64,000 bases of DNA from CAYLMG01 sp964493425 (GCA_964493425.1 CAZBMW010000012.1:3098-67097), one strand, 5' to 3'; shown: positions 27,388-35,081, numbered from the stretch's first letter. The notes: generated by a model not told the origin, from the sequence alone. Numbers and translations are program-made.

Positions 27388-28080
27388 CTACTCCTTAGCG
27401 GCAAGCTTTTTCTTGCGGATTATCAAACGCAGATACTTGGCGGTCTTCTCGGCATTATTGGCCACACGGCTCAGAGTCTTGCAGTACTTCTCCAAAAATA
27501 TTATAGTCATAACGTTGAGTTTACCTTCCATACCGTAGAAATGCCGGGCAAGTTTTCTTTCCATCCGGTCGGCCTTCCACTCTTCCTGACTGATTTTTTC
27601 GATCGCTTCCATGACTTTTTCTGCCTCTTTACCGCCGAAAGCCGCCCCGGCAAGTGTCGAAAGCTCCTCCGCAATGTTCATCAATTGTTCACTGATGCTG
27701 ATGACCTGCTCGACAAATGCAAGAAATTCATCTTTGAGCTCGTCTGGAACTTTCGTTTTGCGTAGTAGAAGCACGACGGCGAAATCCTCCGCAGAATCCG
27801 CCACATCGTCCTGGTACGCCAGAAATTGGCTTAGTTCCAGCCGCCCTACCGACAGAAAATACATCTTACTGATGCTGTCCCGCAATGACGTCTTGATAAC
27901 ATCCGCCTCATGTTCGGTCTTTGACATCACATTGTGCAATTCTTCAATTTTCTCATAATCTTCCGCCATCAGCGCATTCGCCAGAGGCCGCAGCAGCTCA
28001 ACGCATTCGTGCACCTTTTTGGAGTGCTCGTGCAGCGGAACGAACGGTGACGGAGCGAAAAATTTACCTAAAATTCCCAT
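27388..28080 (-). CDS. DUF47 / PhoU-like accessory protein of the PiT transporter
   Basis: 230 residues, all-helical, typical DUF47: PFVPLHEHSKKVHECVELLR at the N-terminus, MSKTEHEADVIKTSLRDSI and YQDDVADSAEDFAVVLLLR in the middle. Such proteins (Pit accessory, YkaA-like) are believed to regulate the adjacent PiT transporter. AGGAG lies 6 bases before the ATG. The gene is translated just ahead of pit and probably co-transcribed with it. Confidence 0.93.
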   Translation of the reverse strand: MGILGKFFAPSPFVPLHEHSKKVHECVELLRPLANALMAEDYEKIEELHNVMSKTEHEADVIKTSLRDSISKMYFLSVGRLELSQFLAYQDDVADSAEDFAVVLLLRKTKVPDELKDEFLAFVEQVISISEQLMNIAEELSTLAGAAFGGKEAEKVMEAIEKISQEEWKADRMERKLARHFYGMEGKLNVMTIIFLEKYCKTLSRVANNAEKTAKYLRLIIRKKKLAAKE

Positions 28081-28105
28081 CGTTTTCTCCTATTAACAAT
28101 CAGAG

Positions 28106-28202
28106 TCAATATTGCCTGAAAACATACACACCCAGCGCCATACCGATATATAAACTGCTCCCCCCTGCCCCCTATCGTCCCGAATATCATCTCTCTAACC
28201 AT
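28106..28202 (-). pseudogene. N-terminal remnant of a Na/Pi symporter-like gene (frameshifted)
   Basis: An ATG at 28202 with AAGGAG 5 bases upstream opens MVREMIFGTIGG, the way Na/Pi symporters typically begin. After a G-rich run near 28155-28165 the frame must change to keep the family pattern: the other frame reads SSLYIGMALGVYVFRQY and then stops at 28106. The original frame continues to 28069 without resembling anything. Only about 30 residues survive before the DUF47 gene begins. Together with the PhoU-like piece at 25947-26111, it looks like the front of a gene whose middle has been replaced. Confidence 0.5.
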
Positions 28203-28314
28203 AGATACTCCTTAATACCGGCAGGAATTTAAACACCCTGGATTTCGATTTGTAGCCGCATTTGTAAAGGCGGTCAAGGATTTTTAGCAGAATGTTAAAA
28301 TTTTGTTATATTTT

Positions 28315-28365
28315 TGCTTTGTAGAAAACACCTCTACTGTCATTCCCGCGCAGGCGGGAATCCAG
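28315..28365. repeat. REP-like palindromic repeat sharing the left end of the 40.8-kb MITE-like element
   Basis: TGCTTTGTAGAAAACAC, then CTGTCATTCCCGCG and its mirror CAGGCGGGAATCCA. The same sequence of parts (TGCTTTGTAGAAA, a few bases, TGTCATTCCCG-palindrome) forms the left half of the element at 40828-40948. Only the left end is present here. Confidence 0.7.
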
Positions 28366-28382
28366 TTTCTTTTTTAGTTTAG

Positions 28383-28408
28383 CCCCCAGGTTTACCCTGG
28401 GGGTTTTT
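28383..28408 (+). terminator. Strong hairpin with T-tract, plus-strand orientation
   Basis: CCCCCAGG (28383-28390), 5-base loop, CCTGGGGG (28396-28403), then TTTTT. The T-tract is on the plus strand although the genes on both sides are transcribed from the minus strand, so it would stop readthrough entering the aminotransferase gene in antisense. Confidence 0.65.
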
Positions 28409-28417
28409 ATCTAATTT

Positions 28418-29527
28418 TTACGTAAGCGAGCACAGTATCTCAACGCCCTTTTTCAGCTTATCGTCGTCGGCTGCATAGCTAATCCGGAAATGCGTATCCT
28501 TCTCGCTGAATACGTTGCCCGCAATTACAAGCACGTTTTTCGCAATTGCCTTCTCGACAAACTCGCTCGCCCTACCGCCCGGCGCTTTAATAAAAGCATA
28601 GAACGCCCCGCTAGGCCGGGCAAATTCGAACTTTTCACAAAGACCCTGGTAAATTATATCCCTTTTGCGTTTATACTCTGCTGTGAATCCGCTTACATCG
28701 TAATCGAGCGCCGCGAGCGCCGCCTTCTGAAACGGCGTCGGCGCGCAGACAAACGTATATTGCTGAATCTTCGCCATCTCTGCGACTAATTCCTTCAGCG
28801 CCGCCGGCACCGCTAAATAGCCTAAGCGCCAGCCGGTCATCGCATAAGCCTTGCTGAACCCTTTAAGCAAAATCGTCTTATCATAAAGCTTCGCAAAACT
28901 TTCGTAAGGCTCATCGTAACAGAACTTATCGTAAATCTCGTCACTCAGAACTAAAACGCCCTTCTCATTTGCTAATTCTGCAAGCGCTCCTAAATCTCTC
29001 TTCGAATAGACTGCGCCCGTCGGATTACACGGTGAATTTATAATAATCAGCTTTGTCTTTTCCGTAATTGCATCTTTTACTTTTTCCACGGGCAGTTGAA
29101 AATCTGGATACGTATCGACGAAGACGCATTTACCGCCTAACAGGTTCACTAAATGCTTGTAAATCACAAAGTACGGGTCAGGTATAATGACCTCATCACC
29201 CGGATTGATAAGAGCCATAAAAGTCAGAAGCAGTCCCCCGCTCGTTCCGCTTGTAACTATGACAGCCGGCTCGGCCCAGCCGGCCTCTTTTTTGACCCGC
29301 TGCTTGATTTTCTCGATTAGCTCGCTATCGCCTGCCGTCTGCGAATATTTGTTAGCCCCTGCTTTTATAGCCTCTATCGCCTCATTTTTGAGTTTTTCCG
29401 GCACATCGAAGTGCGGCTGGCCGATAGATAGATTAATCGGGTCCTTTAATTTGGCTGCCAATGCGAATACCTTGCGTATCCCGCTCGCGTCAATCGCCTT
29501 AACTCTTTGCGATATATATTTTTCCAT
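28418..29527 (-). CDS. Pyridoxal-phosphate-dependent aminotransferase, class I/II
   Basis: 369 residues. It contains LSIGQPHFDVPE, YSQTAGDSELIEKI, VIVTSGTSGGLLLTFMALI, NSPCNPTGAVYSKRDL, the PLP-Lys motif KTILLKGFSKAYAMTGWRLG and the C-terminal FRISYA arginine segment. These are the marks of fold-type I aspartate/alanine-type aminotransferases. The substrate is not readable; aspartate or aromatic amino acids are possible. The ATG at 29527 is chosen (MFT could be added from 29536) because homologous sequence begins at MEKYISQRVKAIDAS. The open frame continues to 30127 but that part is repeat DNA, not protein-like. It stands alone next to the accessory island. Confidence 0.93.
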   Translation of the reverse strand: MEKYISQRVKAIDASGIRKVFALAAKLKDPINLSIGQPHFDVPEKLKNEAIEAIKAGANKYSQTAGDSELIEKIKQRVKKEAGWAEPAVIVTSGTSGGLLLTFMALINPGDEVIIPDPYFVIYKHLVNLLGGKCVFVDTYPDFQLPVEKVKDAITEKTKLIIINSPCNPTGAVYSKRDLGALAELANEKGVLVLSDEIYDKFCYDEPYESFAKLYDKTILLKGFSKAYAMTGWRLGYLAVPAALKELVAEMAKIQQYTFVCAPTPFQKAALAALDYDVSGFTAEYKRKRDIIYQGLCEKFEFARPSGAFYAFIKAPGGRASEFVEKAIAKNVLVIAGNVFSEKDTHFRISYAADDDKLKKGVEILCSLT

Positions 29528-29599
29528 AGTGAACATAATATTGAAGAACACAAGAAAAGCAATCAATTTATCCCCGCTCAAACGCCGCGGGGGCTCGTT

Positions 29600-29773
29600 T
29601 TTCAAAGCCAATTCGGGGAAAAACAAAGCCAATTTTGGGCTAAAATTGGCTTTGAATTGGCTTTGTTTGGCTTTGTTTTTTGGTGTGCTTTTGGCAATTA
29701 AATTGCCGTAAGTGTTTGTATCACAAGAACATGTGTAAATTTCATAGATTTTAAAATTGGCTTTGTTTTGCAT
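29600..29773 (-). repeat. Dispersed repeat with CAAAGCCAA units, copy A (inverted relative to 60685-60858)
   Basis: On the minus strand it opens with ATGCAAAACAAAGCC and contains CTTACGGCAATTTAATTGCC, then repeated CAAAGCCAA units in both orientations. A perfect 13-bp hairpin lies at 29624-29636/29642-29654. The copy at 60685-60858 has the same 174-base length, so an open frame (MQNKANF...TYGNLIAK.TPKNKAKQSQFK) is kept in both. It fills the space just upstream of the aminotransferase gene. No function is known to me. Confidence 0.8.
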
Positions 29774-29917
29774 AAAAAGGGTTGATTTGTAGAGAACTCT
29801 CGACAGTTGTAGAGGTGCCGGAACAGAGAACGGAGAACTTAGAAGTAAGAAGTTAGAACTGGGAATTAGGAAATTGGATACTAGATGCTCGTTGGAATTG
29901 GTTAATTCAACGAAAAT

Positions 29918-30018
29918 GCGAGTTTCTGCCGGAGGCCGCGATGAGCATCCCACAGAGGCACGCAGACACGCAAGTGGCGAAGTGCGTAAAGAAAGTGCGA
30001 ACCGCAGGCAGAAATCGC
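29918..30018 (+). repeat. Three-copy hairpin element, copy 1
   Basis: Ends: GAGTTTCTGCCGGAGGCCGC followed by GATGAGCATCC, and GTGCGAACCGCAGGCAGAAA. TTTCTGCC pairs with GGCAGAAA, extended by GCGA/TCGC with one bulged base. The interior (about 45 bases) is unrelated to the other copies at 30970-31064 and 32356-32425. The inner stem is weakest in this copy (GCA/TGC only). Confidence 0.75.
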
Positions 30019-30101
30019 AAAAGACGGAGGACGGAACCCTCGCCGCGAGCGGCGAGGCTAATCTACCCCGCCAATAAATGACGGGGCTAATCGAAGTCGT
30101 C

Positions 30102-30665
30102 TTATGATGTAATTTGTTTGATGTCATTATATTGTTTGATTAGATTGAGTCTTTGGAGCTGGAGGATTGTTTTGTATAGGCTGTTCTCAAGGCGGCGTTC
30201 GTACATTAATAACCGTTCGAGAACCCTGCCATCAGAAAAGTCCTTAACTGCTAATCTTCCAAGAGATAAAGAATTATCATCAGAATTTTCAGCGTTCTGC
30301 GGAACTAAGGATTTTGGAAACAAAGATTGAGTGAGTTTTTTGAAGAGATTGTTACCGTTATCCCTGCCCAGTGCGTCAATTGCCTGGTTCTGGATACGGC
30401 GGATGCGTTTGAGCCGCCAAGAGAGGCTGACAACACGTTCAGCAAGCATAGATTCCATAGGACTTTGAGGTTTTAGCTCATCGAGCATTTGAGCGTGGTA
30501 CAGCTCAAATTCGGTGCGGCTTTCGGCGCTGATGATGTCGTTTGCGGCAGTAAGGCCGTGTTTGAGGGCGTTTTGTGCGACGATGGTTTTCCCTTTGTGG
30601 GATTTCGGGCCGGTAGATTTTTTACAGTTATTGCGGTTTGCGATAATTTGTGCGTTGGTAGACAT
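30102..30665 (-). CDS. Hypothetical protein of the RRNA-x-KSTGPK family
   Basis: 187 residues. The N-terminus has IANRNNCKKSTGPKSHKGK followed by AQNALKHGLTAA, a pattern I recognise from many uncharacterised proteins in planctomycetes and acidobacteria. A helical region follows (MLDELKPQSPMESMLAERVV, SWRLKRIRRIQNQAIDAL), ending in a long charged helix. Its function is unknown; the basic N-terminus suggests nucleic-acid contact (inference). It is flanked on both sides by dispersed repeats, which would fit a gene carried or spread with repetitive DNA. Confidence 0.7.
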   Translation of the reverse strand: MSTNAQIIANRNNCKKSTGPKSHKGKTIVAQNALKHGLTAANDIISAESRTEFELYHAQMLDELKPQSPMESMLAERVVSLSWRLKRIRRIQNQAIDALGRDNGNNLFKKLTQSLFPKSLVPQNAENSDDNSLSLGRLAVKDFSDGRVLERLLMYERRLENSLYKTILQLQRLNLIKQYNDIKQITS

Positions 30666-30682
30666 AAGATTATCCTCCGGAA

Positions 30683-30720
30683 AATTGGTTAATCGGTTAA
30701 ACAGTTAAACGGTTAATTGG
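30683..30720. repeat. Short degenerate tandem repeat (GGTTAAT/GGTTAAA type)
   Basis: Five GGTTAA-like units in 38 bases directly upstream of the 187-residue hypothetical gene: GGTTAATC, GGTTAAAC, AGTTAAAC, GGTTAATT, GGTT. A similar low-complexity array of AATTCACTAATC units lies at 60565-60655. Confidence 0.6.
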
Positions 30721-30774
30721 TTTCGCATAAGAACATACATAAGTCCTTAACACATAAGTATTTATGGGTTTTTG

Positions 30775-30849
30775 ACTGGTTCGACATGCTCACCAGTACC
30801 TTGGCCTGCTGGCTCTATCGTGCGGAACTCCGCAGCCCCGTAATGGGGC
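30775..30849. repeat. Cluster of three consecutive inverted repeats
   Basis: ACTGGT/ACCAGT (30775-30780 and 30792-30797), TGCGG/CCGCA (within 30821-30834) and GCCCC/GGGGC (30835-30839 and 30845-30849). The sequence resembles repeat text I associate with planctomycete genomes (ITGGGPITGLRSS when translated on the minus strand). No gene is supported here. Confidence 0.5.
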
Positions 30850-30969
30850 CTCCCCCAGTTATTTGTAATATAGCAAACTTCTTTTGAATGTTCAATAATA
30901 ATTTAACATTTTTTAAAATTTTTACCATCGAGTACACAAAGTCCACAGAGAGGTTAAGCAGAAGATTTG

Positions 30970-31064
30970 AGTTTTTGCCGGAGGCCGCGATGAGCATTCA
31001 TTAGTGTTGAGTTTTCAGTTTTTAGTTTTGAGCTGAGGAATGCGAACCGCAGGCAGAAACCGCG
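30970..31064 (+). repeat. Three-copy hairpin element, copy 2
   Basis: GAGTTTTTGCCGGAGGCCGC, GATGAGCATTC, a 40-base AT-rich interior, GGAATGCGAACCGCAGGCAG, AAACCGC. The inner stem is GCATTC/GAATGC, perfectly paired. The matching position in copy 3 is GCGTCC/GGATGC, so both sides have changed while pairing is kept. Confidence 0.78.
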
Positions 31065-31194
31065 GAGATTCCTTGATTATTTATAATTAGAAAGTACAAT
31101 TTGCAGTGTTTGATAAAAGTTAGTATCAGGCGGATAAAAATCATAAATATAATCAACATCTGCATTGTGGGATATTATAAATAAGGGATTAATT

Positions 31195-32202
31195 ATGTCT
31201 AATGAAAATAATTTAAAAGAAATCGAAGAGAAAATTAAAAATTTATCTTCAACGATGACCGAATTAAATCAAGATAAGAAGGAGATAGTATCTTATATCG
31301 AGACAAAAACAAAAGGAGGAATAAAAAAGTGGTTCCGGAAGTATATAGGTGGCGGAATTTTATCTCTTATTATTATGGGTATAACTATTTATTTTTCTGT
31401 CATAGCGAAATCAACGAAATACATAACGAATTCAATAACAGATAAGTTTGCGGAACCAAAAATAGAAGAAACTTTAAAAGAAGTTGCCAAAAATCAAGCA
31501 AATATAATTTTGGAAAACAGTCTAAATCCAACTATTCAAGAAGCTCTATTATCTGTTGACCAAAAAATTGGACTTTTTGATATAGACCTTCAAGAATTTA
31601 AAAAACAATATGATCAGGAACTAAAAATGTTGGCTCAGGAAGTGGAATATATTAAAAATAGGAATGAAGTTTTGAAATTAAGCGATAGAGCTTCCGCGAG
31701 TGGTGATGCAGAAGCATTTGAAAAATTAGGAAATATAAGTAATTCTTCAAAAGATGAAAATATAAGGATGCTTGCTCTTTCAGAAATATTTCGAATAAAA
31801 AGTCAAATTGCCACAATGACAAGAATAAAGGGAATAGAAGTCAGGTACATTGATCCCAAAACGGGCAAAGAGTTCATAGAAGAAGAAATACCAACAGAAG
31901 CGCTTATTAAAGAATTAAAAGAAGCCCCTTTTTGGAAACATCGTGCGAGAATAGCAGAACTATTGAAAACAAGAAAAGAAAAACAGGTTCCGGAAGCTTT
32001 ACTTGAAGCTTTAAGAACTGACAAAAATTTAGAGGTTAGAAAAAAGGCATTAGATAGTTTCGAAAGCATCACTGGTTTTAGAAGTCCAGATGTGATTAAA
32101 TATAAACCTGCTAGCGAATGGTGGAAAGATAATAAAAAGGATATCGAACCAAAATTACAAGATTTACAAACAATGGAAGAAGTGATAGAAGAAAATTCTT
32201 AA
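31195..32202 (+). CDS. AT-rich hypothetical membrane protein with coiled coil and HEAT-like C-terminus
   Basis: 335 residues from the ATG at 31195, chosen because AAGGGA lies 6 bases upstream; an in-frame ATG at 31165 has no ribosome site. Residues about 3-35 form a coiled coil, 48-68 a membrane helix (GGGILSLIIMGITIYFSVIA) and 75-155 a long amphipathic helical region. Residues 175-300 resemble HEAT-like repeats (FWKHRARIAELLKTRK, VPEALLEALRTDKNLEVRKK). The base composition is distinctly AT-richer than the neighbouring core genes, suggesting acquisition. No family was recognised. It lies between hairpin copies 2 and 3 and faces the AbiGi-like pair. Confidence 0.75.
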   Translation: MSNENNLKEIEEKIKNLSSTMTELNQDKKEIVSYIETKTKGGIKKWFRKYIGGGILSLIIMGITIYFSVIAKSTKYITNSITDKFAEPKIEETLKEVAKNQANIILENSLNPTIQEALLSVDQKIGLFDIDLQEFKKQYDQELKMLAQEVEYIKNRNEVLKLSDRASASGDAEAFEKLGNISNSSKDENIRMLALSEIFRIKSQIATMTRIKGIEVRYIDPKTGKEFIEEEIPTEALIKELKEAPFWKHRARIAELLKTRKEKQVPEALLEALRTDKNLEVRKKALDSFESITGFRSPDVIKYKPASEWWKDNKKDIEPKLQDLQTMEEVIEENS

Positions 32203-32355
32203 AGTTAAAAAGAAAGAAAATAAATATTGAAAGGTTCGTGCATTTTCGTGTGTTTATGTTGTTGAAAATAAACAGGAAACCTGCGATGGAACGGGAGGGG
32301 ACGGAGGACTGATTCTCGATGCTGGATACTCGATACTCGTAACAACAAAAAATGT

Positions 32356-32425
32356 GAGTTTCTGCCGGAGGCCGCGATGAGCGTCCTACAGTGTGTAAAA
32401 AAGGATGCGAACCGCAGGCAGAAAC
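32356..32425 (+). repeat. Three-copy hairpin element, copy 3 (shortest)
   Basis: GAGTTTCTGCCGGAGGCCGC, GATGAGCGTCC, a 16-base interior (TACAGTGTGTAAAAAA), GGATGCGAACCGCAGGCAG, AAAC. The outer stem TTTCTGCC/GGCAGAAA is perfect, and the inner stem GCGTCC/GGATGC has one G-T. This compact copy best shows the shared core. Confidence 0.78.
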
Positions 32426-32498
32426 AGCATTACTTTTCTTAAATTAGGTAAACATCCCTAATTTTTCCAAATTTATTTTTGTAACTGGTTGCAAACTG

Positions 32499-33146
32499 TT
32501 ATGATTTTTTATAATTTGCTTTAATATCTTTCACCGGCCAATATCTCTTTTGAAGTTCCTTATGAACCTTACAAATACTCCATGCTCGGATTTTTTCAGA
32601 TGTCAACTTCTTACCTTCTTTATGAATGCTACCTGTAATTGTTCCAATATGAAACGAACCTTTTGTGAAAGTAAGTTGAGGCAAAATACTGACTAGTCTC
32701 TCAGCATCATTATTTTGCTTGTTCTTTGTTGACCATGCGAGATGGGCTGCCACCTTGTCACGAAAAGCCTGCACTTCAGGAATTACTTTAATTAAATAGT
32801 CTTGAGGTTTAGGACGACTTGGGTCCTGTCGATACGCGATTGCGCCAACAGTTCGGACATAGTTGCATGCTGATATAGCGTACCAGTGAAAAGAACAAGT
32901 TAATAATGCTTTTGGAATCCCTTGAAAATCTGGCAAATTACCAATGCCAACAAACCGTGTATTCCTATTGAGACTTCTTTGCTGTTTTACAACATTGTCA
33001 CAATGAAAAGCTTGTTTAAATAAATAGTTCATCCCTTCCCTGAGGCAAATAAGAGCCCAGTATTCATTTACTGGGCGAACAAATACAAGTCCAGGAACAA
33101 TAATATCTTCAATGTAATCAAGTATTGTATGCTCAGTATTATTCAT
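32499..33146 (-). CDS. Hypothetical protein with HEPN-like R-x5-H motif, partner of the AbiGi-like gene
   Basis: 215 residues. The helical N-terminal two thirds (EYWALICLREGMNYLFKQAF, ALLTCSFHWYAISACNYVR) lead to EVQAFRDKVAAHLAWS. That fits the R-x(4-6)-H motif of HEPN RNases and resembles the conserved RNKVAAH segment of an uncharacterised family I recall. The C-terminus (SICKVHKELQKRYWPV) is also family-like. The HEPN reading is an inference from one motif and helical character. It lies 56 bases downstream of the AbiGi-like gene on the same strand and is probably co-transcribed, so a toxin-like role next to an antitoxin-like gene is plausible but unproven. Confidence 0.6.
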   Translation of the reverse strand: MNNTEHTILDYIEDIIVPGLVFVRPVNEYWALICLREGMNYLFKQAFHCDNVVKQQRSLNRNTRFVGIGNLPDFQGIPKALLTCSFHWYAISACNYVRTVGAIAYRQDPSRPKPQDYLIKVIPEVQAFRDKVAAHLAWSTKNKQNNDAERLVSILPQLTFTKGSFHIGTITGSIHKEGKKLTSEKIRAWSICKVHKELQKRYWPVKDIKANYKKS

Positions 33147-33202
33147 AATTAAAGAGTTAGTATTTCGGCAATACTTTATGAATTTGTTAAGTATTCTGAT
33201 TC

Positions 33203-33889
33203 TTACAATGTTTCAACAATTTCGGCAGAAATGATCGATATATTTGTGAACTCACTAATTTTTATTGCTTTAAATTCACTTATATATTTTTGTGGTAACA
33301 TTACAGCTATCACATCTGTTTCGCTGAATTTCCATTCATATGCAGAACGCCATTCGCGTTCATAATAAAAATTGTTTCTTTGCTCTTCATCTATAACTGT
33401 ATCTAAATGAACAGTACTTAATAAATCTCCTGGTTTTACGTACGTTCCTAATATCCTTAAAAATTCATCAAGTGCTTCAGTTAATCTTTCATGGGGAGAA
33501 ATTAATTTTTCAAGTTCATCGAGCAATTTTTCAACATGTTTTAATAGATGGTGATCCTTATGCATATAAAGAACTGGATTGAAGAAACCCTTTAATATGG
33601 CATTTTCCTTTTTAAATGCGATTCCAAAACACCCATATCTTGCTGTATGTATCTTTAAATCTTTAAAAGGAATGTCACACATGCAAGAGCATGGATACCC
33701 CCAACGTTCATTTCTGCTCGGCATTATAATAGGAACAGGCTCTATAGATACTTTTAATAGTTTATCTTTTAAAATTGATACTAACTTTTGATAAGCATCT
33801 TCTTCGTTTTTGTTATAACCAGTAAAGTGCCATAATGCTTTCGTGCTAAATCTTTGTAAATAATCTTCTAAATAAACGTTTTTATTCAT
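33203..33889 (-). CDS. AbiGi-like protein (abortive-infection antitoxin family)
   Basis: 228 residues. Features seen in AbiGi-type proteins appear in order: KALWHFTGYNKNEEDAYQKL near the N-terminus, a short acidic-to-basic stretch, CSCMCDIPFKDLKIHTARYG with CFGIAFKKE, then GFFNPVLYMHKDHH. Later come NNFYYEREWRSAYEW and VIAVMLPQKYISEF. In lactococcal AbiG the AbiGi protein neutralises AbiGii, a nucleotidyltransferase-like toxin. No AbiGii homologue is next door; a HEPN-like gene takes its place. The assignment rests on motif pattern, so moderate confidence. Confidence 0.6.
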   Translation of the reverse strand: MNKNVYLEDYLQRFSTKALWHFTGYNKNEEDAYQKLVSILKDKLLKVSIEPVPIIMPSRNERWGYPCSCMCDIPFKDLKIHTARYGCFGIAFKKENAILKGFFNPVLYMHKDHHLLKHVEKLLDELEKLISPHERLTEALDEFLRILGTYVKPGDLLSTVHLDTVIDEEQRNNFYYEREWRSAYEWKFSETDVIAVMLPQKYISEFKAIKISEFTNISIISAEIVETL

Positions 33890-34100
33890 AATTTTTGTAT
33901 ATCCAATTACAGTTCACATAATTTCTGTATAAAACGTCGAACCGTTTCATATCTCGGATATTGTTTCAAGTCCCAAATGCATCACGCATTTAAGGACAGA
34001 AAATAACACAAAGGAAAGAAAAAAGCAAAGAGAATATGAACAATCTGCGATTAAACTTTCTTAATGTCTTTGTGTCTTTGTGACCGTAACTGCTATTTTG

Positions 34101-35081
34101 TTAGGCTATTTTATAAAGCAGCACTCTGTAGGTCTTGAATTTTTTGAAGTTTTCAGCGTTTCTTTTACCGCTGAAATACTTGTTTTCGATTCTTTTGAGT
34201 TTCTTTTTATATTTCCATTTCAGCAGTTTGGAAATAATGGGGTGCCTGTTTTCAAAAAACTGCTCGAGCAGGGTCAATACCGGCTGGACAACATCTTTGC
34301 AGATTTGGTTTTCGATATCTATAGTAGGTGCCGTCTGTTCGGTGATGTCCAGATTCTTAATTTCTTCCAATGGATATCTCGATATGATTTCATAAAATGT
34401 ATTAAGCGGGTGTCCGCCGGATACGAGGCGTTGGCCGTTGCTGTTAGGGATGGTCTTAAAGATATCGCATATCAGGAGGAATCCACCTTCATTCAGCAGG
34501 CTCAATGTTTTTTCAATTGCCTCTTCCGGCCTGATATATTGAAAGCTTTCACTGAACAGGATAAGGTCGTATCGTTTGACCGTTGCGAGCTTTTCATAGG
34601 TGCATTCGAATATTGTGCTCTGGTTACCGAGCAGGCTGCGACTCTTTTCAGCGAGAAACGGGCTCGGAGAGACACCATCGGCTATATAGCCGGCATCGAT
34701 AAGCCTCTGGACGGTATAGCCCAGACCGCAGCCGACGTCGAGGATTGTTTTTACACCCTCCGGTATCTGCGAGAGCAGAAAATTAGTATAATTCTGCTGA
34801 GCGGTGCGCAGGTTAGCGATTTCGACCTTAAGGTCTTTCAGCCAGTAACCGTAGTGCAGGTGTTCGGTGTTCAAAAAGTGCTTTCCGCAAATCGCACCGA
34901 TTTCAACGCCTATTTCGCGGGAGATTTCTTTTTTCTTCTTCATCGTATGTGCCTGGTTTTTAATAAAGATTTCTTCGTTTTCTCTGGCCACCGGGCCGAT
35001 GACTTCGAATTTCAACTTTTTTGGGCGGAGCCGCTCGACCATTGGCGATTGATTATACCGGTAAGACCTTTTAGTAATCAT
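34101..35081 (-). CDS. Class I SAM-dependent methyltransferase
   Basis: 326 residues. Motif I is ILDVGCGLGYTVQRL near residue 112, with the acidic motif later and YDLILFSESFQYI as motif II. LHYGYW ahead of motif I is common in small-molecule and lipid methyltransferases. The first 60 residues are basic and variable (MVERLRPKKLKFEV), and the C-terminal 90 residues are not family-typical. The substrate is unknown. It stands alone, flanked by 211 bases of unremarkable sequence on the island side, and is divergent from the M16 peptidase pair. Confidence 0.88.
   Translation of the reverse strand: MITKRSYRYNQSPMVERLRPKKLKFEVIGPVARENEEIFIKNQAHTMKKKKEISREIGVEIGAICGKHFLNTEHLHYGYWLKDLKVEIANLRTAQQNYTNFLLSQIPEGVKTILDVGCGLGYTVQRLIDAGYIADGVSPSPFLAEKSRSLLGNQSTIFECTYEKLATVKRYDLILFSESFQYIRPEEAIEKTLSLLNEGGFLLICDIFKTIPNSNGQRLVSGGHPLNTFYEIISRYPLEEIKNLDITEQTAPTIDIENQICKDVVQPVLTLLEQFFENRHPIISKLLKWKYKKKLKRIENKYFSGKRNAENFKKFKTYRVLLYKIA

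Noticed and set aside
29528..30127. Long N-terminal extension of the aminotransferase
   Set aside because: The first 200 codons read repeat copy A and hairpin copy 1; homology starts at MEKYISQRV (29527).
29918..32425. Hammerhead ribozyme in the three-copy hairpin element
   Set aside because: GATGAG, stem, CGAA recalls the hammerhead core, but the essential CU of CUGAUGA is GC here and no cleavage triplet in the right place was found.
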